From: Bacteroides sp.
GTDB taxonomy: Bacteria > Bacteroidota > Bacteroidia > Bacteroidales > Bacteroidaceae
Direction: 5' to 3'
DNA: 39,260 nucleotides
NCBI GenBank assembly: GCA_021203405.1
Contig: JAJQBG010000427.1
Coordinates: 7,840 to 47,099 of the forward strand
This document shows positions 9,640-18,544 of the stretch, piece after piece. The number at the start of each line of letters is the position of its first letter. The stretch's first letter is position 1. The notes beneath the pieces were generated by a model. That model saw only the letters and a program-made list of their open reading frames with translations, was not told where the DNA came from and made no database searches. A program made the translations under genes and the position numbers.

Positions 9640-11521
9640 TTATAAATTCAGGGAGAAGCCGCCGAATACCGTTGCCCGTGGCATCGGATATCCCCGGTTG
9701 GTTTCATACTTCTGTGCCAGCAGGTTCTCTCCCCGGACAAAGATATCCACCCATTTAGCAGCCCGGTAAGATACCCGGGCATTCCACAGGGTAAAACTCT
9801 CCTGGTTATCCTCAGGAATTCCGTCAAACTTCACCAGGTCTTTTACCAATTGAATCCCTGTAGAGAAAGTCCATCTATCCATGCTGTAATCTCCTCCTAC
9901 ATATAATTTATGCTTAGGAGTACCCTCTATCTCATTTTTTGTATGGATATAACTATAGTTCCCATTGACGGAGAGGTTGGGCAGGATCCGGTAACGGGTA
10001 TCTGCTTCCAGTCCGTAATTCTCCAGCTTTCCGGTATTGATAAGGGTAGGTACTCCGGCAGGTTGAAGAATACTGTTTTTCCCTTTAATATAATAGAGAT
10101 TCAGTCCAAATACAAGTTTTCTATCCAACAGACTTTGTGTAAGTGATAGCTCATAGTTCCACAAACTCTCCGGTTTCAAGTCCCTGTTGTAGTTCCACAT
10201 GTAAAGTTCCCGAAGAGTAGGGTTTCGAAAGCCTTTACTTACAATCCCTTTTACTATAGTGTTCTCTGCTGCAAACCAGCTGATACCAAACTGCGGGATC
10301 CACTCATTACCTGCTACCGAATGGTGATCTATACGCACGCCGGCATTCAGGCTCACTTTATCCCAGAACAATTGTTGAAAGTTCACATATCCCGCCACCT
10401 CGTTGAGTGATTCCCTGACTATTTCACTTTCCGGAAGTCCGCTTCTGAATATATTCCAGGCCCGGCCCCCAAAGTGCTGGTAATCTATTCCAACCGTAGT
10501 CTGGTTGCCCCGGAAGAGTGAGTAATTCTGATAAGCAGTAATACCCAGCATCTTATCCCGCGAACGGTACAACCCATCACGCGGTTCTCCTCCCGGAGAG
10601 TAACCATCGTCAATTTTATGATACCCGAAATTATAATAGAATTTCAATGCTCCCGAGGTGCGGTCGTAGTTGTTCTGTAACGAAAAAGAGGTAACTCCCC
10701 GGGTAATATTCATATCATAATCCAGTCGGGGACTATAGATAGAAAAAGGATTCGAAGCATCATAGTTAGTAATATCCACATCCGCATACGCCAGCCAGTT
10801 CCGGGTAAAGTCATATCCCACCTTTGCATATCCGCTGTACTGTTCAAACCCTATATTTTCCCGGTGTCCGTCGCTGCGGTTATAACCAAAAGCCGCATAA
10901 CTATTGAATTTACCTTTCCGTACGGCATTGGATGCTTCCGTGGTCAATGTATTGTAAGAACCATACATCGCCCTGACATTCGTTCTCACTCCATCCACTT
11001 TCTCCTGTTTGGTAATAAGGTTTACTACCCCACCCATCGCATTGGAACCATAAAGTACCGAAGCCGGGCCCCGTACCACTTCGAGCCGCTCCGTCATTAA
11101 CGATTGGTAAGAATCAGCCAGCGGGTGTCCCATGATCCCCATATATTGCGGATGTCCGTCTATCAGCATCAACATTTGTGCTCCGCCACCTACACCCCTG
11201 ATGGAGATACTCCCGGCCGAACCGTTGGATACCAGGTAACCCATTACCCCGATCGAAGATACAAAAAGTCCGGGTACCTGTTCCGTCAATACAGGCAGTA
11301 CCGATTGCTCCATCCGCCGCTCGATCTGTCCCTGCGGGATCACACTCACACTCATGGCAGGTTATTTATATTTACCGAAGAGCGGCTACCCGCAACCACT
11401 ACCTCCTGTAAGGTAAGACTATCCTGTGGGAGTTCCGGAATTTCCGTTGCAAAGAGCCCCGGAGACATACCAAGGGCTGTCACTGTAAGTACAGCGAATC
11501 TCATTTTTTTACTAAATTTCA
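9640..11521 (-). pseudogene. TonB-dependent outer-membrane receptor, frameshifted just after the signal peptide/TonB-box region
   Basis: Long ORF 9640-11355 with plug (VRGPASVLYGSNAMGGVVNLITK) and beta-barrel. Upstream frame encodes MKFSKKMRFAVLTVTALGMSPGLFATEIPELPQDSLTLQEVVVAGSRSSVNINNLP, then TGA one nucleotide out of frame with MSVSVIPQGQIERR. Confidence 0.88.
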
Positions 11522-11568
11522 TTGTTAGTTTGATGTAAATTTATAAATGTGTTAAGTTATATAATTAC

Positions 11569-11642
11569 CGGCTTCCCAGCCGCTTCTGTACCATGTGGGG
11601 GCTATGAAACCCCCTATAAGAACCCACCGGCTATGAAGCCGG
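11569..11642. promoter_or_regulatory. Array of three small hairpins upstream of the TonB receptor (candidate structured RNA or repeat element)
   Basis: CGGCT-GGGA-AGCCG (minus-strand sense), GGGGG-CTATGAAA-CCCCC and CCGGC-TATGAA-GCCGG within about 75 bp. The latter two share the loop TATGAA. Confidence 0.5.
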
Positions 11643-11668
11643 CGGTAACATCAGGCACTTCTCTCTTT

Positions 11669-12185
11669 CTATTTCCGTATCACATACTTAATAAACAGAT
11701 ACCCACCGATAACCTGGAAAAGCATTCCCGGTATACCGATACGGAAATCCTGCACGGCCATAAAAAAGATCCTTTTCAATAAACACCCATTCCAGCAAGG
11801 TTCCCGTTGCCTGGTAAAGCAACACCACAGCCGCCAGCAATAACAAAGAGACCTGTTTAAAGTGCCAGGAGATAAATCCGGCAAAAACAGCCAGCAGGGT
11901 CGATTTGATCAGGATAGCCGGCAGGAAAGCTACCATAGGCATCCCGAAAAGAGCAGAGTTAAGCAGGGGAGAGAGAATAGCAGTGAACAGCCCCACTCTC
12001 CAGCCATATTTATAAGCCCCGATTAGGGTAAAAAAGTAGATCGGCAACCACACCAGTCCCCCCTGCGGAAGCAGGTGGCACACCTGTGGCAAAGCCAGGT
12101 TCCCCAAAATAAAAAGCCCGGCAAAAAGATAAGTTTTACTATCGTTATAATCAAGCGAGTATACTTTTACAGCAGTTGTTTCCAT
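11669..12185 (-). pseudogene. Multi-pass membrane protein resembling an ECF transporter S component, C-terminal frameshift
   Basis: ORF 11688-12185 with hydrophobic helices. Removing one T from the T6 run near 11763 gives ...LLEWVFIEKDLFMAVQDFRIGIPGMLFQVIGGYLFIKYVIRK*. Confidence 0.6.
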
Positions 12186-12206
12186 ACCATATAATTTTTT
12201 GGGTCG

Positions 12207-13592
12207 TTAAAATTCAATTTTCTGTTTCAGCTTTTCGGCGTACTGATCGATCCGGTCCATCTCTTGCGGAATATTGATACGCTGCGGACACTTGGGCCTG
12301 CATATATCGCAGCCGATGCAATGATCTGCCTGACGCAGCTTCTCTACCCGGCGGTCGTAACCCACCAGGAAAGCCCGGTAGGCCTGGCGGTAGTTCTCAT
12401 CCATCGAACTCTTAGCCAGTTTTCCTTCGCTCACGCAACGGTTGTAATGAGAGAAGGTACCCGGTATATCAATTCCGTACGGGCAGGGCATGCAATACTG
12501 ACACTCCGTACATTGAATATATTCCGCATTGATCAGGATATCCTTAACCTGCTCCAACACTTCGTATTCCTGTTCGTTCAGGGGTACCAAAGGCGAGCAA
12601 GTACGGATATTCTCCTGCAAATGTTCCATATAGACCATGCCGCTCAATACGGTCAATACATGCTCCGGACTACCTGCGTAACGGAAGGCCCAGGCCGCTG
12701 CCGTATCCTCCGGATGCACCTGTTTCATCAGGGCAAGTGCCTGTGCCGGTACCCGGGAGAGACGTCCTCCCAATAGCGGTTCCATAATAATGGCCGGAAC
12801 ATTCTTTTTCACCAATTCCCCGTAGAGGTACTCCGCATTTACATTTCTTCCCGTAGCATGCTTCCAGTCCTGGTAGTTCAGCTGTATCTGGCAGAAATCC
12901 CACTGGATGTCCATACCCAGTACATGGTCGAATGCCTCCACTACACCGTGGAAAGACCACCCCAGGTTCCGGATACATCCCGCCTCCTTCTCCTTGATCA
13001 GGAAATCAAGCACCCCGTTCTTAATAAACCGGTTCTCAAAATCCTCTATACTTCCCCCCACACTGTGCAACAGGTAGTAATCTATATAATCTACCTGCAA
13101 TTCGCGCAAGGATTTATAATACATGGCTTTACTTCCCTCCAGGGTCTGTGTAGAGGGATTAAAATTAGACATTTTAGTCGCAATAAAGAACTTATCCCGG
13201 GGATGATGTTTCAGGGCTATCCCTGTAGCCGCTTCCGACCAGCCCCTTACATAGACCGGAGCCGTATCAAAATAGTTCACTCCGTGCGCAATGGCATAAT
13301 CCACCAGTTCGTTCACTGCATCCTGGTCTACCTCCTCTTCGCCGTTTGAATTGGTGCGCAACGGCCACCGCATACACCCGTAACCTAACAATGAAGCTTT
13401 ATCGCCCGTATGGGGATTGATGCGGTAGGTCATCCTATCGGTCAGTACCTCTCCCGGCGAAGAACTACCTGCCGTTCTCAGTCCCGTTGTATCTTTACAT
13501 CCGTACAAGGCAGCCGCACCGGTCACGACACCGGCACCTGCCAGTTTTAAAAAGTTTCTGCGATCTAATCCTTTTATATTCTTTTTAGCCAT
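12207..13592 (-). CDS. Tat-exported aldo/keto reductase family protein with C-terminal 4Fe-4S clusters (probable lipoprotein)
   Basis: Tat motif LDRRNFLKLAGAGVVTGAAALYGC; AKR fold (YFDTAPVYVRGWSEAATGIAL, DYIDYYLLHS); Cys motifs CTECQYCMPCPYGIDIP and CIGCDICRPKCPQRINIP. Confidence 0.9.
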   Translation of the reverse strand: MAKKNIKGLDRRNFLKLAGAGVVTGAAALYGCKDTTGLRTAGSSSPGEVLTDRMTYRINPHTGDKASLLGYGCMRWPLRTNSNGEEEVDQDAVNELVDYAIAHGVNYFDTAPVYVRGWSEAATGIALKHHPRDKFFIATKMSNFNPSTQTLEGSKAMYYKSLRELQVDYIDYYLLHSVGGSIEDFENRFIKNGVLDFLIKEKEAGCIRNLGWSFHGVVEAFDHVLGMDIQWDFCQIQLNYQDWKHATGRNVNAEYLYGELVKKNVPAIIMEPLLGGRLSRVPAQALALMKQVHPEDTAAAWAFRYAGSPEHVLTVLSGMVYMEHLQENIRTCSPLVPLNEQEYEVLEQVKDILINAEYIQCTECQYCMPCPYGIDIPGTFSHYNRCVSEGKLAKSSMDENYRQAYRAFLVGYDRRVEKLRQADHCIGCDICRPKCPQRINIPQEMDRIDQYAEKLKQKIEF

Positions 13593-13605
13593 AATCTTTT
13601 TCCAG

Positions 13606-15114
13606 TTAAATAGTTCGGTGCATCAGGTTTCCTTCCACATAAATTGCGCTTAACGGGCGGGAGGGACAGAGGTTCTCGCAAGCTCCGCAGCCGATACAAC
13701 GCTCTACATCCACCGCCGGGATCTTCAGTGATTTCTCGTTATCCGGGTCGATGGGCACCTGTTGGATAGCCCCTGTCGGGCAGTGCCGGTAACAGTTGTT
13801 ACATTGCACATTATCCCGGTTCACCAGGCAGTTATCCCGGATCCATACCGCACGTCCTATCTGCAAAGCCGATTTATCGGCCGTTGTGATCCGTTTGATC
13901 GCTCCTGTAGGACACACTTCCGAACAACGGGTACATTCCGGACGGCAATATCCCCGCTCATAGGAGACCTCCGGTTGCATCAGTTTATCCAGGTTCGTCG
14001 AAGGACGCAATATCTGGTTGGGACACGCCGATATACACAGCTGACAGGCTGTGCAATTTCTATTCAGGTTCCGGGTACTCCCTGATCCTGGAGGAGTGAT
14101 CGGCGTGGTACGTTTGGGACGCTTTTTATCAATAATGGTGGCAAATCCGCCGTCACCCAGTACCTCTTCCGCTTTCAGGGCAGCCCCTGCGACCAGCATA
14201 GCAGTGACGGAAAGGAAGTTGCGCCGTGCATTCTCTTTTTTGCCCGCGGCAGCCTGCCCGGTTACCACTGCCTCTTCCTGCTTTTCAGCAGCCTTTTTTC
14301 CGGCTATCTTATACCGGATAGCCCCCTTATTACATTTACCGATACAATCCATGCAGGTAACACAACGGGTATAATCAATGCGATGGGCTTTCGCGTCGAT
14401 ACACGAGGCTTTGCAATTGCGGGCACACAAGCCGCAACTGTTACATTTATCCGTAAGGATCACCGGTTTAAAAAGCGAAAAATGAGAGAAGAAGCCCAGT
14501 ACCGTACCCACCGGACAGATGGTGTTACAGTAGGTGCGGCCGTTCCTCCAGGCCAGGATAGCCAGTATGATCACCGTAAGGATAGCGACCCCCAGGGGAA
14601 TGCCCCCTTTGAGCCAGGTATCCACCGAATAAAAAGCATAACTGTCAATCCGCTGGGCCACAAAGGCCAGCAGATTATTGCCCAATTGCCATACCGGGGC
14701 AAAGAGGTTCGAAGCAATGCGTCCGTAGGCACTGTAAGGCTCCAGCAAAGAGACTACTACCGAAAAGCCCGCGAAGATAGCTACAACAAAGAGCACCAAG
14801 GCTCCGTAACGCAACCAGGAGACAGCGGGTGAGTAGGAGAAACGGTTCTTTTTCTTTTTTCCTGCCGCCCAGGAAATCGTATCCTGAAATACCCCCAGCG
14901 GGCAGATCACGGAGCAGTAAATGCGTCCGAAAAGCAGGGTAAGTATTACTAAGAATGCTACAATACCGACATTGAGAGCCAGCAGTGCAGGAAAGAACTG
15001 AATTTTTGCCATCCACCCGAACCAATGGTGTATGGTTCCCATAAAATCGAGGAAAAGCAAAGTGATGAACATGAAAAAGAAGATAGCGGCCGCTATCCTG
15101 ATCCTTCGTAACAT
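13606..15114 (-). CDS. NapH-like membrane polyferredoxin fused to a second 4Fe-4S polyferredoxin domain
   Basis: 502 aa; TM helices with CSVICPLGVFQD and CNTICPVGTVLG, clusters CNSCGLCARNC and CVTCMDCIGKC, internal ARRNFLSVTAMLVAGAAL, then CTACQLCISAC, CTRCSEVC, CNNCYRHC, CIGCGACENLC. Confidence 0.9.
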   Translation of the reverse strand: MLRRIRIAAAIFFFMFITLLFLDFMGTIHHWFGWMAKIQFFPALLALNVGIVAFLVILTLLFGRIYCSVICPLGVFQDTISWAAGKKKKNRFSYSPAVSWLRYGALVLFVVAIFAGFSVVVSLLEPYSAYGRIASNLFAPVWQLGNNLLAFVAQRIDSYAFYSVDTWLKGGIPLGVAILTVIILAILAWRNGRTYCNTICPVGTVLGFFSHFSLFKPVILTDKCNSCGLCARNCKASCIDAKAHRIDYTRCVTCMDCIGKCNKGAIRYKIAGKKAAEKQEEAVVTGQAAAGKKENARRNFLSVTAMLVAGAALKAEEVLGDGGFATIIDKKRPKRTTPITPPGSGSTRNLNRNCTACQLCISACPNQILRPSTNLDKLMQPEVSYERGYCRPECTRCSEVCPTGAIKRITTADKSALQIGRAVWIRDNCLVNRDNVQCNNCYRHCPTGAIQQVPIDPDNEKSLKIPAVDVERCIGCGACENLCPSRPLSAIYVEGNLMHRTI

Positions 15115-15172
15115 AGATGTTTGATTTTTTTTGTTTATTACGTGTATTTCTTACATTAGTCATAACCTTTCG

Positions 15173-15180
15173 CAAATTTA
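15173..15180 (-). promoter_or_regulatory. Candidate -7 box (TAAATTTG) for the 15.1-9.4 kb cluster
   Basis: Reverse complement of CAAATTTA matches TAnnTTTG about 60 bp upstream of ATG 15114. Confidence 0.4.
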
Positions 15181-15475
15181 ATAGAATAAGGGACATGCGG
15201 AAAGAATTCTCCCTTTAAAAGGGTAAAAATATCCCTGAAAACGGCACGGATCTGTTTCATTTTTGTTTTCCTTTCCGGATCCTCTCCGGTATAAACGGGA
15301 ATCGGCCCGGGGATTGCAACTCCCGGCATCCTGAAAAAGTACCGCTTCCGGATTTCTTTTGTTAAAATAAAACCGGTTGGTCCTGCTTTTTTCCGGATTT
15401 TGAGGTGTAGTTGCTCTCATCACGATTAACTAATTGAGAAACAGTGTATTGATTCTGATTTAAATGCCTTTCCCC

Positions 15476-15550
15476 GACTCGCCACGGACTCGCCACGTAA
15501 CTGACTGCTCCTGAGAGAATTACAAAGGTTTGTTTCCACGGACTCGCCAC
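15476..15550. repeat. Three copies of GACTCGCCAC, two inside the 15-mer CCACGGACTCGCCAC
   Basis: Exact copies at 15476-15485, 15487-15496 and 15541-15550 in an intergenic region. Confidence 0.8.
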
Positions 15551-15858
15551 TCTTATACCTATATATAGAAAAAGAAGTAAATGTCTTTTCAGACTTTTGA
15601 AAGAAGAAATTCTTTCTTTTCCTGTTTATTTGTTTTTTTTAAACTCTTTCATATTCTCCGGATAAAATGAACGGGTAAAGTTACCCATTCGCGGGATTCC
15701 CTGCAAGTCGAAAAAGGGGGTGAATTAAAATGGTTAATGTATTTGTTTACAGGTGTTTGATGTTTTAAAACGGTGCCAATTCGCCCCTTTTTTCACTCAA
15801 ACGGTTTGTTAATTTATTCTAATGGTTCCGAAGATCCGTCCGGTATTGCCTGATCGCG

Positions 15859-15946
15859 GAAAAGTACAGGACGGTATAAAAAAAGTACAGGATCGTGCAT
15901 AAAAAAGTATAGAATGGTTCGCAAAAAAAATAGAGAACGGTATAGG
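15859..15946 (+). repeat. Four degenerate ~22-bp tandem repeats with phased A-tracts
   Basis: gAAAAGTACAGGACGGTAT / AAAAAAAGTACAGGATCGTGCAT / AAAAAAGTATAGAATGGTTCGC / AAAAAAAATAGAGAACGGTATAGG. Confidence 0.75.
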
Positions 15947-16004
15947 GAAAATTGCAGAAAAATGAGTATCTTTACTGCTACCAATAAAGCCTAAAAAGGC
16001 GATT

Positions 16005-16532
16005 ATGAGACAAACGTATGCTGGTTTATGGATGATGTGTTCACTGTTTTTTCTGTGCGGATGTAGTCGTGTGGAAGAGCGGAGAGACAGCCAGGAGAGT
16101 GATCGGATCTGTGTGGAAGAAGAGAAGAACCGGGAGATCCGCTTAGAACATGTAAAGGCGTGGGAAGAGGCCGGGAAGCTCACTTTTTCGGATACGGATT
16201 TCTTACAAACCAAACAGCCCATGAGTGATGATGCGATTGCTCCTTACGACTATCATACGGGACGGGTAGGAGACAAAGCTTATAATCAGGTGGTGTATGT
16301 AAAGGCGCTGGAGCGGGTAAAGAAACGCCTGGTCGTAGAGGAGAATAAGCTGGTGGTTCCCCTTTGTTCGGGTGCCCCCGTCTATATGGCAGAGGATCTT
16401 TTCTCCTACATCGTGGGAGTAATAGACGACTGGAACAGATGGGTGGAAGAGGGATTGTTTCAGATCGTACAGACCGAAGAGGGGTATTACGACATTGCTC
16501 CTGCCGCTGTTCATCCGGAAAGAGATGGATAA
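16005..16532 (+). CDS. Hypothetical lipoprotein
   Basis: Signal peptide and lipobox MRQTYAGLWMMCSLFFLCGCS; 175 aa, no recognised domain. Confidence 0.7.
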   Translation: MRQTYAGLWMMCSLFFLCGCSRVEERRDSQESDRICVEEEKNREIRLEHVKAWEEAGKLTFSDTDFLQTKQPMSDDAIAPYDYHTGRVGDKAYNQVVYVKALERVKKRLVVEENKLVVPLCSGAPVYMAEDLFSYIVGVIDDWNRWVEEGLFQIVQTEEGYYDIAPAAVHPERDG

Positions 16533-16576
16533 ACGCAGAACGACCCGGATATCGTCCTGCGCTTCGGTATCTCTTT

Positions 16577-17335
16577 TTATTCCCGGTGGAAAATAGTAGC
16601 TGAGGGTTGTGCGGCAGGCATGATCAGGATATCCTGCAGGTCTACATGGGCAGGAGCGTTGATCGCATAACTTACCGTATTTGCAATATCCTACGCCACC
16701 AGCGGCTCAAATCCCTGGTATACCTGGTCGGCCCGTTCCTGGTCTCCTTTGAACCGGACCAGGGAGAACTCAGTCTCGGCAGCCCCCGGGGCGATCAGGG
16801 TGACCCGGATCTTATAGGGGTTCAGGTCGATGCGTATGGCCTGCGAGAGCGCCCGTACGGCATGTTTGGTGGCACAATAGACATTTCCGGCAGGATAGAC
16901 CTCCCGTCCGGCAATGGAGCCTATATTGATAATATGCCCCGACTTACGCTCTGTCATTCCCGGAGCGATGGTACGGGTTACATAGAGTAATCCCTTAATG
17001 TTGGTATCGATCATGCGTTCCCAGTCGTCCACATCTCCCTGGTGGATAGGAGCGAGGCCGGCAGCCAGCCCGGCATTGTTTACCAGTACATCTACCTTTT
17101 CCCATCCGGCAGGCAGGTTCCCCAGGTTACTCTTTACCTCTTCGTAGTTGCGTACATCGAAACAGAGCGGCAGTACCCGGATCTTTCCGGCGGCTTCGAG
17201 CGTGGTTTTCAACTCTTCCAGCCTTTCCCGGCGGCGGCCTGTTACGATCAGGTCGAAGTTCTCTCCGGCCAGTTGCTCTGCGATGGCACGGCCGAATCCG
17301 GCTGTTGCGCCTGTAATAAGTGCTATCCTTTTCAT
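16577..17335 (-). pseudogene. SDR-family NAD(P)-dependent oxidoreductase interrupted by an in-frame TAG
   Basis: TGATAGFG, NNAG, YCATKHAV motifs; after EPLVA the TAG at 16691-16693 is followed in the same frame by DIANTVSYAINAPAHVDLQDILIMPAAQPSATIFHRE*. Confidence 0.88.
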
Positions 17336-17496
17336 ATCTTTTTAATTGATGGTTGGATTCAGAGGTAAAGGTAACGGTTTTTCTGTAGATAGGGAGGAGT
17401 CCCGCCTGATAATTTCCCGGAGAGGGAAAAGAATATTTTGTCTGGTATTTGTTTTATCTTTGTCGTTACAAGTGGCAAATCGTGATAAATAATAAA

Positions 17497-18120
17497 ATGA
17501 TGAAAGTATTACTGGTAAACGGAAGTCCCCACAGGGAGGGATGTACATATACGGCTCTTCGGGAAGTGGCCGGTGTTTTGGAACAGCAGGGTATTGAAAC
17601 AGAACTATTGTGGCTGGGTGTAAAACCTGTTCCGGGTTGTATGGGGTGTAACGCCTGTTTTACAACCGGCAGGTGTGTGGTAAAGGATATTGTCAATGAG
17701 GTCATTGACCGGTTGGATGAGTATGATGGCTTTGTATTCGGGTCGCCTGTGCATTATACAGCTGCTTCGGGTACGATCACCTCTTTCCTGGATCGTCTCT
17801 TCTATGCGGGAGGCGAAGGCCTGGCTTTCAAGCCGGGTGCGGCTGTGGTCAGTTGCCGGCGGGCGGGTTCTACGGCTTCGCTGGATCAGCTTAATAAATA
17901 TTTTACCATCAACAATATGCCTTTAGTCTCGTCTCAATACTGGAATATGGTGCATGGCTTTACTCCCGATCAGGTTAAGGAGGATAAGGAGGGAATGCAG
18001 ACGATGCGGGGGATCGGCCGCAATATGGCGTGGCTGATTAAATGTATAGAGTTGGGTAAGGAGGCCGGGATCTCTTTGCCGGAGCAGGAGGAACGGGTGA
18101 TGACTAATTTTATGCGGTAG
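17497..18120 (+). CDS. Flavodoxin-like / NADPH-dependent FMN reductase family protein
   Basis: MKVLLVNGSPHREGCTYTAL, GCMGCNACFTTGRCVVKD, FVFGSPVHYTAASGTITSFLDR. Confidence 0.88.
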   Translation: MMKVLLVNGSPHREGCTYTALREVAGVLEQQGIETELLWLGVKPVPGCMGCNACFTTGRCVVKDIVNEVIDRLDEYDGFVFGSPVHYTAASGTITSFLDRLFYAGGEGLAFKPGAAVVSCRRAGSTASLDQLNKYFTINNMPLVSSQYWNMVHGFTPDQVKEDKEGMQTMRGIGRNMAWLIKCIELGKEAGISLPEQEERVMTNFMR

Positions 18121-18128
18121 GGGTTCTT

Positions 18129-18340
18129 TACTTTTCTTTGCCTTGATGCAAAGAAAAGTAACAAAAGAAAAATCAAGGACTAAAGCGGTGCTCGCTACTC
18201 CGGTTCCTTGCGAAGCGGGGTAGCGAGAACTCGTCGTCTTCGACTCCTCAAACAGCTCGCTCCCTGATCCGCTTCTCCAGTCACCTCCGCCGGGCGCTGC
18301 GCTCCGATGCCCGAACAGCTTCGCATCCGCCATTTTATAG
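18129..18340. repeat. Structured intergenic palindromic element between convergent genes
   Basis: Perfect 13-bp inverted repeat TACTTTTCTTTGC-cttgat-GCAAAGAAAAGTA; CCTTGAT/ATCAAGG alternative pairing; CTCGCTAC...GTAGCGAG pairing in a GC-rich tail. Confidence 0.7.
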
Positions 18341-18504
18341 GGGAGGCAATATTGCTGCGCTTATTGCCTGAGAAAACTTATTCTGTTTTGGAATATGGAT
18401 TTAATTATGGTTAGGAGATTTCTAAACAGGTTGTAAAACTGTTAAATTCTCTGGTTTTTTTAGGAGTGTGTTAGGAAAATTCCGGAGGGATTAAATGTGA
18501 ATAA

Positions 18505-18539
18505 CCCCCAGTGAAGAGAGCGAAGCGAACGACTGGGGG
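18505..18539 (-). terminator. Putative terminator of the FemAB-like gene
   Basis: CCCCCAGT ... ACTGGGGG inverted repeat just beyond the stop at 18545. Confidence 0.5.
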
Positions 18540-18544
18540 AATTG

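Noticed and set aside
11560-11660. Cobalamin riboswitch
   Set aside because: No B12 box or characteristic core could be found by eye in either orientation.
15470-15550. CRISPR array
   Set aside because: Only three 10-bp units with irregular spacing and no cas genes.
15178-15550. Small ORFs 15178-15423 and 15362-15550 (minus)
   Set aside because: No homology-like features, no ribosome-binding context, and overlap with repeat-containing intergenic DNA.
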